Source: Actinomycetota bacterium (GTDB taxonomy: Bacteria > Actinomycetota > CADDZG01 > JAHWKV01). Taken from it: a stretch of 64,000 nucleotides of DNA. Within the stretch, counting starts at the first letter, position 1, and each line of letters opens with the position of its first letter. The notes below the pieces were generated by a model. The model saw nothing but the letters and a program-made list of their open reading frames with translations. It had not been told where the DNA came from and searched no databases. The stretch is from assembly GCA_019347715.1 (NCBI GenBank), contig JAHWKU010000006.1:51179-115178 (forward strand). Reading direction: 5' to 3'. This document shows, piece by piece, positions 52,425 through 61,005 of this stretch. The position numbers and the translations under genes are program-made.

Positions 52425-53606
52425 ATGGCAATGAGTAAGAGTTTTCGGCGTCCGGCTCAGATCTTCTTGATCGCGTTCGTGATGCTTCCGTTCATGCTCG
52501 TGCCCGCAGCCGTAGCTGAGGATGCCGAGGGAGTGCAGCCCGCGTCGGAGGGCTGGTATTTCGACCGGCCGAAGGCGCAAGCGAATCCCCCTCAAGGAAC
52601 TCCTCCGGAGCTCGGTGGAGCTATCGACACGGTGGGAGACCCTTTTTCGAACGTCGGCGCGCAATTCGCCGGGGACCACCTCTACGTGGGTTGGGATCCC
52701 TTGGACACTCAAGACCGCCAGGAATACTTCTCCGGCATCAACTTCGATTTGAGCCAAGCTGGGGTTCCCCTCGAGGCCACGATCACGAGATTTGTTATCA
52801 CGGTTCTCGAGCATCCCGAAGCCAGGGAACACCGCCAGCCCACCTCTGTAAACGCCCAGGAGGCCCGCGGCGACTTCAATCCCGAGACCGGCGAGGGAAC
52901 CACGAGGGTCGTTGCCTGCCCCTTTCCCGAGTTTGCCGCAGGCACCCCAGGGCAGGCTCGATCAGAGGCACCTCGGATCCGCTGCGACCAGGGCAAAGTG
53001 ACCGCGTCCAGCATCGCTACGGAGCGCTTCTACCCCAGCGAGTCCGTATTTGCCTGGACGTTTGACATCACTCAAATCATGAACGACCTCTACGAGAAGG
53101 CATCGACCGGAGATGCCTTTACATCGATCGCCCTGGTCGCCGACATCGACAATCCTTCCAACTCTTCATGGGTGACCACATTCCATGGAGGTGCATATGG
53201 TCGCGAAACCTCCCCAGGGCAGTTCACCCCCGAGCCCGGCGTGATGGCAGCGATCTCATGGACCTCGAGCACTCTGATCGATGATCTGTTCGACGAGGAC
53301 TTTGAAGATTTCTCAGCGACTACTGATTTCGGAGGGGACACGGGAGGGTTCACTGACTTCTCGGGCGAGGAGGTTCCTGCTGAGCCTGCGGAGCCGGCTG
53401 ACCCTCAACCTGCTCCGGTGGCCGGTGTCTTCAGAAGCAACAGCGTTCCGTTCTGGCAGATTCCATTAGCGGGCTGGATCGCGGCGCTGCTTGGAGCTAT
53501 GGCGATAGGGTTCGCTGGGTGGCTTCTTACCGGCGGGGCGATTGATGAGAGGCGTCCACCCGGTGCAGTAAGCACGATGATGTCGAGAGTCCAGGCCCCT
53601 GGATGA
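52425..53606 (+). CDS. Secreted, C-terminally membrane-anchored protein of unknown function, first gene of the liv-like operon
   Basis: 393 residues: a Sec signal (AQIFLIAFVMLPFMLVPAAV), an extracytoplasmic domain of ~280 residues with jelly-roll-like beta pattern (LEATITRFVITVLEHPEA; FAWTFDITQIMNDLYEKA), a Glu/Pro-rich linker and one C-terminal membrane helix (IPLAGWIAALLGAMAIGFAG). No domain is recognised with confidence; carbohydrate-binding (CBM96/DNRLRE-like) folds have a similar look. Its stop lies 32 bp before the substrate-binding lipoprotein start, so it belongs to the transporter operon. It could be a co-receptor or a cell-surface sensor for the transporter. Confidence 0.6.
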   Translation: MAMSKSFRRPAQIFLIAFVMLPFMLVPAAVAEDAEGVQPASEGWYFDRPKAQANPPQGTPPELGGAIDTVGDPFSNVGAQFAGDHLYVGWDPLDTQDRQEYFSGINFDLSQAGVPLEATITRFVITVLEHPEAREHRQPTSVNAQEARGDFNPETGEGTTRVVACPFPEFAAGTPGQARSEAPRIRCDQGKVTASSIATERFYPSESVFAWTFDITQIMNDLYEKASTGDAFTSIALVADIDNPSNSSWVTTFHGGAYGRETSPGQFTPEPGVMAAISWTSSTLIDDLFDEDFEDFSATTDFGGDTGGFTDFSGEEVPAEPAEPADPQPAPVAGVFRSNSVPFWQIPLAGWIAALLGAMAIGFAGWLLTGGAIDERRPPGAVSTMMSRVQAPG

Positions 53607-53638
53607 AAACTAATGCTGCCGGTACACGGAGGACCTTA

Positions 53639-55198
53639 ATGAAGAATCCCCTGTCAAGAGCTCTCGCGGTTACCCTTGCCCTAAGTTTCGTGCTCATAGC
53701 CTGTGGTCAGAAACCGGGAGTCCATGTCGCCACAGGAAGGGGAGGAAGCTTCGCAGGAGAAGGAGAAGTCCTCATCGATCCGGAGACGGGCGAACCGATT
53801 CTGCCCGGGGAAGAAGGCGGGCCTGGCGGCGCCAGCGGCACGGGCGGAACCACAGGCGGTACGACCGGCGGAGGCACCTCCCGTGGAGGTGGTGGAGCCG
53901 GAGCCAGTTCCAGCGGGGGTGGTGGGGCGGCAGGCCCCAATGACAAGAATGGAGTAACGGCTTCCAAAGTACTGGTTGGATTTCACGCACCACTGACTGG
54001 CGCCGCGGCGGTTCCGCTGACCGACATCCAAAAGGGCGTCAATCTGTACCGGGACTGGCTCAAGGCCAAAGGCGTCAAGACTCACGGACGAGAGATCGAC
54101 ACGATCTTCCGCGACGATCAGTACAACCCCTCGCACGCCGTCGAGGTGTGCCGGGAGATGGTGGAACAGCGCAAGGTCTTCATGCTCGTCGGAGGAGCAG
54201 GGACGGATCAGATTCTGGCATGCGCCCGCTACGCCGCATCTCGCGGGGTCCCCTATCTATCCTTAGGAGTAACCGAGCGCGTCGTAAAAGACCTCAAGAA
54301 CTACTTCGCCTTTTCGATGTCCTATCCTCAGCAGACCAAGCCCCTGGCCCAGATGATCAACAACCTCAAGGACGCGCCCGGAGGCCCCGTTCTCGTGGAT
54401 CGCTGCGGCGACGAGGCCGCTGCAAACTCGACTCCTTTCTGCAACGGCAACGGTCCCCCGGCGAGCGCCAAGGTCGCGCTGGTGTACTCCAACACGGATG
54501 GCTTCTACGACGCTCGGGACAGGTTCCTTCAGGAATGGAAAGCGATCTCGGGCAAGGACGCGATCACGTACGCCATCACCAAGTTCAACATCTCCAGCGG
54601 CGAAGCCAACTCGACGGTCGGCGAGCTGAAAAAGCAAGGGGCAGACGTTGTCTTTGTCCTCACATCCCCAACCAACTGGCTTTCCATTCTGCGCGTGGCG
54701 GAGGTTCAGCGTTATGCGCCCCGGTGGGTGGGAGTAGGTCTGACGAAAGCGATCAACACCGTTGCGCAGGTGGGGTGCGGGCAGTCTACCAACAGCTTTT
54801 CTAATTCCCTTTTCATTAATCCGTGGATGTCGGTCGACAACAACAACTACTCCTCCCAGTTCCAGGAAGCCTGGAGAGCCCACAGCGGCGAAAGTGACGA
54901 CCCGAAGAGGCACGACATTGCTTTTGGCCTTTGGGGAGGCTCGATTGTGCACCAGGCCCTTTTGGAGGCGACTGGCCGCGACCTGGGACGCGCCAAGTTC
55001 ATCCAGACCGTACAGGGACTTCAGAGCGTCAAGGCTCCGGATAACACCGCTGCAGGCAACATCATCGATATCTATTCGGCGCTGAACTACTCTGGTGGAA
55101 AGCGCTTCGGCGCCAACCAGGCCCACCTTCTTTACGGCAAATGTCCTGAGGGAAGATGGCTGGATGTACCCGGCAAGCAGTTCGTGAGCAGCTTTTAG
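53639..55198 (+). CDS. livK: Branched-chain amino acid ABC transporter substrate-binding lipoprotein
   Basis: 519 residues from ATG 53639, supported by GGAGG seven bases upstream; ATG 53603 overlaps the previous stop but lacks a site. A lipobox (LSFVLIACGQ) is followed by a Gly/Ser-rich linker of about 60 residues and then a type I periplasmic-binding-protein domain from ~residue 105 (GFHAPLTGAAAVPLTDIQKG, VCREMVEQRKVFMLVGGAGT, SKFNISSG). It should capture leucine-type amino acids or similar ligands at the outer membrane face and deliver them to the LivHM pair. Substrate specificity is not readable. Confidence 0.9.
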   Translation: MKNPLSRALAVTLALSFVLIACGQKPGVHVATGRGGSFAGEGEVLIDPETGEPILPGEEGGPGGASGTGGTTGGTTGGGTSRGGGGAGASSSGGGGAAGPNDKNGVTASKVLVGFHAPLTGAAAVPLTDIQKGVNLYRDWLKAKGVKTHGREIDTIFRDDQYNPSHAVEVCREMVEQRKVFMLVGGAGTDQILACARYAASRGVPYLSLGVTERVVKDLKNYFAFSMSYPQQTKPLAQMINNLKDAPGGPVLVDRCGDEAAANSTPFCNGNGPPASAKVALVYSNTDGFYDARDRFLQEWKAISGKDAITYAITKFNISSGEANSTVGELKKQGADVVFVLTSPTNWLSILRVAEVQRYAPRWVGVGLTKAINTVAQVGCGQSTNSFSNSLFINPWMSVDNNNYSSQFQEAWRAHSGESDDPKRHDIAFGLWGGSIVHQALLEATGRDLGRAKFIQTVQGLQSVKAPDNTAAGNIIDIYSALNYSGGKRFGANQAHLLYGKCPEGRWLDVPGKQFVSSF

Positions 55199-55216
55199 TC
55201 CGGTAGACTCCCGCAC

Positions 55217-56098
55217 GTGGGCAGGTTCATAGTCAGCGGACTCGCCACCGGCGTGATCTACGGGCTTGCCGGTCTCGGTTTGGTCCTCATCTACAAGGGC
55301 ACGCGCGTCTTCAACTTCGCGCAGGGCGAGTTCGGAACCGTTGCGATGTACATGCTCTATTACGTCGTGGAAGCGAACGACGGTCCTTACGCTCTGGGAA
55401 TGCTGGCGGGCTTGTTCGCGGCGGTCGTCCTTGCGCTACTGACCGAGCGGCTCGTTGCCAGGCCTCTGGCCTCGGCCCCCAAGGTAATCGCTCTCGTCGG
55501 AACCGCCGGTTTTGCCTTGTTCACAATCGGGATCGAGTTGGCTGTCGCCAAACCAGAACCACGCAGCGTGGCTCCGGCAATCAGCGGAGGCGGAGTCCCC
55601 CTCTTCGGCTTCATCGTGTCGGGTCAAAAAATTCTTGCGCTCGTGGTTCTTGTCATCGTTGCCGTCGCGGCAGGCCTGTTCTTCCAACGCACCTACCTAG
55701 GGATGGGAATCCTCGCCAACTCTCAGGACTCGGTAGCAACCAGGATCATGGGAGCAAATGCCAATCGGATCTCACAGCTCACCTGGGGGATAGCAGGCCT
55801 CCTGGGGGGGATAGCCGGCGTCCTCCTTGCCCCGGAGTCGACCATCGTTCCCGGATACATGACTACCAACATCCTGATTCCAGCCTTTACTGCCGCGGTG
55901 GTGGGAGGAATGACGAGCCTGCCGGGAGCATTCGTAGCGGGAGAGATAATCGGCCTCGTGGAGGGGTTGGGCCAGTACGCCATAACCCGCTTCCCCGGAC
56001 TCGAAGTCGTGCCGGAAGGACAAGCCGTCCTTTTGTTCGCCGTCCTGATAGTCACTCTCGTGGTCCGTCCCAACGGACTTTTCGGGTCGGAGGCGTGA
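55217..56098 (+). CDS. livH: Branched-chain amino acid ABC transporter permease (LivH-like)
   Basis: 293 residues with eight or so membrane helices. FIVSGLATGVIYGLAGLGLV and NFAQGEFGTVAMYMLYYVVE, then LGGIAGVLLAPESTIVPGYM are LivH-type blocks. It forms the first half of the transmembrane channel. The start is GTG 55217 with no clear ribosome binding site, but the N-terminus fits the family. It is 18 bp after livK and one base before livM. Confidence 0.92.
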   Translation: MGRFIVSGLATGVIYGLAGLGLVLIYKGTRVFNFAQGEFGTVAMYMLYYVVEANDGPYALGMLAGLFAAVVLALLTERLVARPLASAPKVIALVGTAGFALFTIGIELAVAKPEPRSVAPAISGGGVPLFGFIVSGQKILALVVLVIVAVAAGLFFQRTYLGMGILANSQDSVATRIMGANANRISQLTWGIAGLLGGIAGVLLAPESTIVPGYMTTNILIPAFTAAVVGGMTSLPGAFVAGEIIGLVEGLGQYAITRFPGLEVVPEGQAVLLFAVLIVTLVVRPNGLFGSEA

Positions 56099-56099
56099 A

Positions 56100-57263
56100 G
56101 TGACCACGGCGGTAGAGGCGGTCGAAGTTACTCCACAAGGGCTTATCGCGAGGAGACTGGTTCTGCTCGGCATACTTGCCGTCGTTTTGATCACCCCAGC
56201 TGTGGTGAGTGCCCCGAGTGCCGGTTTGTTTGCTCAGGCAGCTGTCTTCGGGATCATCGGCCTCTCTTTGAACGTGCTCATGGGTTACGCCGGGCAGATC
56301 TCACTGGGGCATCAGGCTTTCGTAGGGGTTGGAGCTTTTGCGGCGGCCTTCATGACTACCGACGGCGGTCTTCCGATGTACGTGAGCATTCCGCTCGCAG
56401 CAGTGATCGGAGCCGTTACCGCTAGCCTGCTGGGTCTGGTCGCACTTCGTATCCAAGGCCTATACCTTGCCCTCATTACTCTCGCGTACGGCTTGGTCGC
56501 AGAAAGATCAATCTTTGGCATCCAGCCTCTCACCGGGGGTGGCGCGGGAAAGCCGGCGTTCCGCCCGGCTCCCTTCGAGTCGGACAAGATCTATGCCTAC
56601 CTCTGTCTGGCCGTCCTGGGCGTGATCCTCTATCTCGACTGGCGCATGCTGCGAACGAAGTTCGGCCGGGCATTGCTCGCGCTCAAGAGCAACGAGCAGG
56701 TGGCTGCGAGCTTTGGTATGAATCCCGTCTTCTACAAGGTCGGAGCCTTCGTCCTCGCGGGAGCGCTGGCGGGACTCGGAGGCGGATTGCTCGCTTTTCG
56801 TCAGACCCAGGTCGTGTCTCAGGACTTCACCTTCTCCACGGCTCTTACCTACGTAATCATGGTGGTGGTCGGAGGCCTCGGTTCTAGGATCGGGGTCGTC
56901 ATTGGGTCGGCGTTCATCTCTTATCTTCCTTTCTTGCTTGATGGGTTCGGTAGGTTTCTCGAAGGCGCCACCACCATCCGTCCCCTCCTTTGGTTTGGGG
57001 AGAACCTCCCCGTCCTCAAGATCGCGATAAGCGCTCTGCTGCTCCTGTTGACGATCACTCAATTTCCGGGAGGGATCGCGCAGCAGCTGCACCCACTGAC
57101 AATGTGGCTGTCGGGTAAGCCTTTCCCCAAGCACGAGAAGGCTCCGCGCCACAAGAAAAAGAGTCTTCGAAAGAAGGGCGCATTTGTCGGTACGGATGTC
57201 GCGGATCCTGCGGCTGGAAACGGCGAGCACGAAGAAGATCCGACATCCTCGGAGGAAGGCTGA
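56100..57263 (+). CDS. livM: Branched-chain amino acid ABC transporter permease (LivM-like)
   Basis: 387 residues. The LivM hallmark GYAGQISLGHQAFVGVGAFA is present, with several further helices and the ATPase-contact region NEQVAASFGMNPVFYKVGAF. A long, highly charged C-terminal tail (KHEKAPRHKKKSLRKKGAFV, then AAGNGEHEEDPTSSEE) is unusual for the family. GGAGGCG lies upstream of the GTG start at 56100. The second half of the permease channel. Confidence 0.92.
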   Translation: MTTAVEAVEVTPQGLIARRLVLLGILAVVLITPAVVSAPSAGLFAQAAVFGIIGLSLNVLMGYAGQISLGHQAFVGVGAFAAAFMTTDGGLPMYVSIPLAAVIGAVTASLLGLVALRIQGLYLALITLAYGLVAERSIFGIQPLTGGGAGKPAFRPAPFESDKIYAYLCLAVLGVILYLDWRMLRTKFGRALLALKSNEQVAASFGMNPVFYKVGAFVLAGALAGLGGGLLAFRQTQVVSQDFTFSTALTYVIMVVVGGLGSRIGVVIGSAFISYLPFLLDGFGRFLEGATTIRPLLWFGENLPVLKIAISALLLLLTITQFPGGIAQQLHPLTMWLSGKPFPKHEKAPRHKKKSLRKKGAFVGTDVADPAAGNGEHEEDPTSSEEG

Positions 57264-57264
57264 T

Positions 57265-58038
57265 ATGGGACTTCTCGAGGTACACGGAGTAACGAAAACT
57301 TTCGGCGGGATCACTGCTAACAGCGACGTGACCCTGGATGTGAGTGAGTGGGAGATCGTCGGCCTGATCGGCCCCAACGGCGCCGGAAAGACGACATTAT
57401 TCAATTGCATCACAGGGGTTTATCCGATCGACTCAGGAGTTATCAGGTTCAGGGGAACGGACATCAGCGACCTAAAGACGCATGAGAGGGCCGAACTTGG
57501 AATCGGCAGATCGTTCCAGAACCTCGGCCTCGTAAGAGGGACCACGGTCCTTCAGAACCTCATTACCGCTCAGCACATGACCGTCCCGTACGGGGTCATG
57601 GCTGGCATGGTCGGCGCTCCCGAGACCTATGCGGTGGAACGTGAAGTCGTCGGCAAGGCCGATCAGATTCTCAACTTCACCGACCTCATGGAGTACAGAA
57701 ACGAGATAGTCGACGATCTGCCCTACGGCGTGCTCAAGAACGTCGAACTGGCGACCGTCCTTGCGACCGACCCACAGCTCCTTATGCTCGATGAGCCATC
57801 CTCGGGGTTATCCCCGACAGAATCGGATCGGCTGGGAGACATCCTGCTGAGGCTTAGGGAAGAGCTAGGCGTGACCATCCTCATGATCGAGCATCATGTG
57901 CCGCTCGTTCTTAGAGTGTGTGATTTCGTCTACGTTTTGAACTTCGGGACCTTGCTTGCTCAGGGAAAACCCAAAGAAATAAGAGAACATCCGGAAGTGA
58001 TCGCCGCATATCTTGGTGGGGAGACCGATGCGGCTTAG
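57265..58038 (+). CDS. livG: Branched-chain amino acid ABC transporter ATP-binding protein (LivG-like)
   Basis: 257 residues from ATG 57265 (MGLLEVHGVTKTFGG), supported by GGAGGA upstream; a longer frame to 57184 lies within livM. Walker A is GPNGAGKTTLFNCITG, Walker B LLMLDEPSSGLSPTESD. The signature motif is altered: LPYGVLKNVELATVLATD replaces LSGGQ, as is common in LivG (LPYGxQR). It hydrolyses ATP on the cytoplasmic face. The gap to livF is 15 bp. Confidence 0.93.
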   Translation: MGLLEVHGVTKTFGGITANSDVTLDVSEWEIVGLIGPNGAGKTTLFNCITGVYPIDSGVIRFRGTDISDLKTHERAELGIGRSFQNLGLVRGTTVLQNLITAQHMTVPYGVMAGMVGAPETYAVEREVVGKADQILNFTDLMEYRNEIVDDLPYGVLKNVELATVLATDPQLLMLDEPSSGLSPTESDRLGDILLRLREELGVTILMIEHHVPLVLRVCDFVYVLNFGTLLAQGKPKEIREHPEVIAAYLGGETDAA

Positions 58039-58053
58039 TAAGCAAGGACTGTA

Positions 58054-58770
58054 ATGGCATTTTTGGAGTTGAAGAATGTACGGGGAGGATACGGATCTCT
58101 GCCCGTCCTTCACGATCTATCCTTCGAGGTCGAAGAGGGCCAGACTGCGGTAATCCTCGGACTGAACGGAGCCGGTAAAACAACGACTCTTCTGCATATC
58201 GCGGGACTGATGAAACCATGGTCCGGCTCTGTCACCTTCGACGGAACCGAGATTCACGACAAGGATGTCCCAAAGCACGTGGAGTCTGGCATCGTCCTGG
58301 TACCGGAAGGCCGAAGAGTTTTTCCAGCCCTAACGGTTCTCAAGAATCTCAGGATGGGCGCGTGGACCAAGCGAAGGAAGACCGCATTCGTCAAAGAGCG
58401 TCTCGACCTTGCGCTGCGTTATTTTCCGCGACTGGAGGAGAGGAAGGACCAGCTCGCAGGAACGCTATCGGGAGGTGAGCAGCAAATGCTCGCCATAGCT
58501 CGAGGGCTGATGACTGAGCCCAGACTGCTCATGATCGATGAGGCGTCTCTCGGCCTCAGCCCCGTCCTATCCCAGACGGTATTTTCCATCGTCAAGCAGA
58601 TCAACGAGGACGGAGTGACTGTGATTCTGGTGGAGCAGAACACGGGAGCAGTGAAGATCGCCGACACAACTCTCGTCATGGAAAAAGGTGGGATCGTGTT
58701 TTCGGGAACCGGCCAGGAGGTCCTAGAAAGCGCGGAGATGAGAGAGGCCTATCTGGGGGCCCCGGCCTAG
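58054..58770 (+). CDS. livF: Branched-chain amino acid ABC transporter ATP-binding protein (LivF-like)
   Basis: 238 residues. Walker A LGLNGAGKTTTLLHIAG, signature LSGGEQQMLAIARGLMTEPR, Walker B LLMIDEASLGLSPVL, and the switch His is replaced by Gln in LVEQNTG, as in LivF. It forms the ATPase pair with LivG. Last gene of the operon; no terminator is clear in the 4-bp gap to the converging gene, so read-through is possible. Confidence 0.93.
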   Translation: MAFLELKNVRGGYGSLPVLHDLSFEVEEGQTAVILGLNGAGKTTTLLHIAGLMKPWSGSVTFDGTEIHDKDVPKHVESGIVLVPEGRRVFPALTVLKNLRMGAWTKRRKTAFVKERLDLALRYFPRLEERKDQLAGTLSGGEQQMLAIARGLMTEPRLLMIDEASLGLSPVLSQTVFSIVKQINEDGVTVILVEQNTGAVKIADTTLVMEKGGIVFSGTGQEVLESAEMREAYLGAPA

Positions 58771-58773
58771 CCC

Positions 58774-59307
58774 CTAGGGATTACAGATCCTGCAGGGATC
58801 GAGCCCTTCGGCCAGCGCTTCGTCGCGAGGGACCTTCACAACCTCCCGGTTTCCAACGGTTCTGCAGGTAGGAAGGTGAAAGCTCGAGGAACCGACGACC
58901 ACAAGTTCGCCGTTGTCCGAGTGCCCATTGGCAGAAAAAGATAGCGCCGATGCAACTCTTTCGAGATTGCGGTTGAGTGCTTCGAGCTCTTCTTGCTGGC
59001 GGGCATTACCCTTCTTGAGAGTCTGAACGATCAGTGCGGCGGCGGCAAAAAAAACGATTCCGAGCCCTACTACCCCGCCTGAGATCAAGTAAGGGATCTG
59101 ACATTGCACACAATCCCAGCTGGCCGCGCCGTTCCAGCCGACCGCGATGAGGGCGAAACCCACGATGATTCCCGCCACGGGGACGTAATCCGCGTATCGC
59201 TGGACCCGGTTTGGCTCATCTCCTGAATCTCGATGGTCCCCGTACTCCTCGAAACCGGAAGATTTGCGCCATGGCCACTTCAATGCAGGCATCTTCATGA
59301 GCCGCAA
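58774..59307 (-). CDS. Two-pass membrane protein with Ada-like cysteine motif at the C-terminus
   Basis: 177 residues. A basic N-terminus, two membrane helices (VPVAGIIVGFALIAVGW; LISGGVVGLGIVFFAAAALI), a short coiled-coil region (RQQEELEALNRNLERVA) and a C-terminal segment FHLPTCRTVGNREVVKVPRD followed by GLDPCRICNP. That last pattern resembles the cysteine-pair motif found in Ada-type metal-binding domains (HxxxC-x-PCxxC). The role is unknown; a redox- or metal-sensing module at the membrane is a guess. It may be transcribed with the next genes upstream (59310-60959). Confidence 0.6.
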   Translation of the reverse strand: MRLMKMPALKWPWRKSSGFEEYGDHRDSGDEPNRVQRYADYVPVAGIIVGFALIAVGWNGAASWDCVQCQIPYLISGGVVGLGIVFFAAAALIVQTLKKGNARQQEELEALNRNLERVASALSFSANGHSDNGELVVVGSSSFHLPTCRTVGNREVVKVPRDEALAEGLDPCRICNP

Positions 59308-59309
59308 TC

Positions 59310-60041
59310 TTATCTGAGCACAGATCGCTTCGCGATGCGGAACTCTTCATAGGCAGAGCTCCCCACGCTCATTCCAGCCTCCAAGGCCTGATTCAGTAGG
59401 GCCCCTGCCTGTCCGGCAGAGGAGGCGCCCGCATCAAGGCTGCCGACAGGGTAAGGCTCACCTCCAAGCTCCCACACGCCGCTGAGGCCCTCTCGATCAT
59501 CTGCCGAGGACAAAGCGGCAATCAAATCCTCGATCGCGACGACGGGGATACGAAAGTCCTGCCCGAGAGAACCGGCTACCTCCGTGAAGGGCCTTTGGGG
59601 GCCCCAAAGCATTCCTGTCACTATGACCGCGACCGGATCTACCTTGTCCAAAAAGCTCTGCCTCACGTCCAAGAAGGTTCTGCCCAACTCGCTCGACGCG
59701 GACAGTCCCGGAACGGGAATGATCGTCTGCTCCACAGCAGCGCCACGGGCCGCGAAGACCGCTGCAGCCGAGATCTCGCGAACCATCTCGAGATCTCCAG
59801 TGTCACGGATGATCGCCGGGTCGGGTAGGACGGGGATGAAAGTGTGAACGTTGGTCAGCGCCGCCTCGAGAGTGCCATCGTCAGTGAGGAGACCAACCGC
59901 GACCTTGCATCCCTCTTGGCGTAACTCGTGTTCATCCTCTTCGAGATAGCAGCGAACCTCCCCGCCTCCTTCCAGCAACTTGAACGCGAGCGGCTTCACG
60001 ATATCCATCTCGGAAGGGGGGGACGATATAAGTACAGGCAT
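59310..60041 (-). CDS. Degenerate Rossmann-fold protein of unknown function
   Basis: 243 residues. The N-terminus (PVLISSPPSEMDIVKPLAFK) and SSADDREGLSGVWELGG recall short-chain NAD-dependent epimerase-like proteins, but the glycine-rich GxxGxxG motif is absent and the catalytic YxxxK is not seen, so it should not be called an epimerase. The remainder is helical with no further motif. It sits directly next to the lipid kinase gene with a one-base gap between them, suggesting a shared transcript. Role unknown. Confidence 0.55.
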   Translation of the reverse strand: MPVLISSPPSEMDIVKPLAFKLLEGGGEVRCYLEEDEHELRQEGCKVAVGLLTDDGTLEAALTNVHTFIPVLPDPAIIRDTGDLEMVREISAAAVFAARGAAVEQTIIPVPGLSASSELGRTFLDVRQSFLDKVDPVAVIVTGMLWGPQRPFTEVAGSLGQDFRIPVVAIEDLIAALSSADDREGLSGVWELGGEPYPVGSLDAGASSAGQAGALLNQALEAGMSVGSSAYEEFRIAKRSVLR

Positions 60042-60959
60042 TTAGACGATCACCTTCAACGATGCGGCATTGGCCACGAGCTCGACTTTGTCCACCATCG
60101 GCAATGGCTCTCCGTCGACGTGCAGATAGAAAGGGGCGTGTGATGAGACCGTTGCAGACGAGGCGCCCGAGACAGCGTCGGAACCGCCTCCGAATCGCCC
60201 CGTGAGCAGAGCCCCACTCGCATAAGCAGGGATCCGCCACCACTGCAGTCGGTTCAGGACAAATATCCCTATTCCATCGGAGTCGGGATCGCTGGGAACG
60301 AGCCTGATCGGTCGCCCCGCCAGATACGCGTATGGACCGGTATTCAGCGCGATTACTCCTACCCCGTCGAGGCTTCCAAAGTCTCCGTCACATCGAAGGA
60401 AAGGAGGCCGCCGAAGATATGAAGCCAGAAACGTCGAAAACGCAGCGGCGTAGAAATAGGGTTCACCGAAACGACGCTTCGCCGGATAGTGCTCCTCGAC
60501 CCGCGAAGCAGCTTCGCCGTCGAAACCACACCCGCAGGAAAAGGTGAAGTACCGATCGTTGGCTTTGGCCAAGGAAACCGTTCTCGGCTCCACCTCATCG
60601 GAATGCGAAAGGATCCGATCTACGGCCTCGAGAGGATCGTTGGGGATTCCGAGATTTCGGGCGAAGACATTCATGGTCCCTCCGGGAACCACTCCAAGAA
60701 CCGCTTCGCTATGCACCATTCCGTTGGCGATTTCATTGACGAGTCCGTCACCGCCGAAAGCGATGATCAATTCGTTGCCATCGGCCAGCGCGTCCTTGGC
60801 CACTGAGATGGCCGCATGCCTGGCTTCGGTGACGGTTGCCTCTAGTTTGAAGTGGCCCTCGAGAGCTGCTTGAACGACGCGTCTTACGGCCGGGGATACG
60901 TTCCTGGCCTCAGGATTCATGATGAGATGCGCCCTACGCACCGCCTCAGTATCCCCCAT
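60042..60959 (-). CDS. Diacylglycerol/lipid kinase family protein (second paralogue)
   Basis: 305 residues. The kinase signature is IAFGGDGLVNEIANGMVHSE, with Gly in place of the usual Thr at the third position of GGDGT, and VVPGGTMNVFARNLGIPND for the second loop. The substrate-binding half is as expected. The Thr to Leu change in GGDGL may reduce activity. It shares family but not close identity with the kinase at 1265-2188. Its upstream 46 bp separate it from the divergent MBL gene. Confidence 0.82.
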   Translation of the reverse strand: MGDTEAVRRAHLIMNPEARNVSPAVRRVVQAALEGHFKLEATVTEARHAAISVAKDALADGNELIIAFGGDGLVNEIANGMVHSEAVLGVVPGGTMNVFARNLGIPNDPLEAVDRILSHSDEVEPRTVSLAKANDRYFTFSCGCGFDGEAASRVEEHYPAKRRFGEPYFYAAAFSTFLASYLRRPPFLRCDGDFGSLDGVGVIALNTGPYAYLAGRPIRLVPSDPDSDGIGIFVLNRLQWWRIPAYASGALLTGRFGGGSDAVSGASSATVSSHAPFYLHVDGEPLPMVDKVELVANAASLKVIV

Positions 60960-61005
60960 CCGTTTGTGCAGATGCCGTCAGCGCGCAGCGGTTTATCATG
61001 CCATC

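Noticed and set aside
54263..55216. 317-residue open frame on the - strand opposite livK
   Set aside because: Complete overlap with a well-supported binding protein; composition is a reverse-frame shadow.
59310..60041. Calling this an NAD-dependent epimerase
   Set aside because: Neither the glycine-rich loop nor the YxxxK pair is present.
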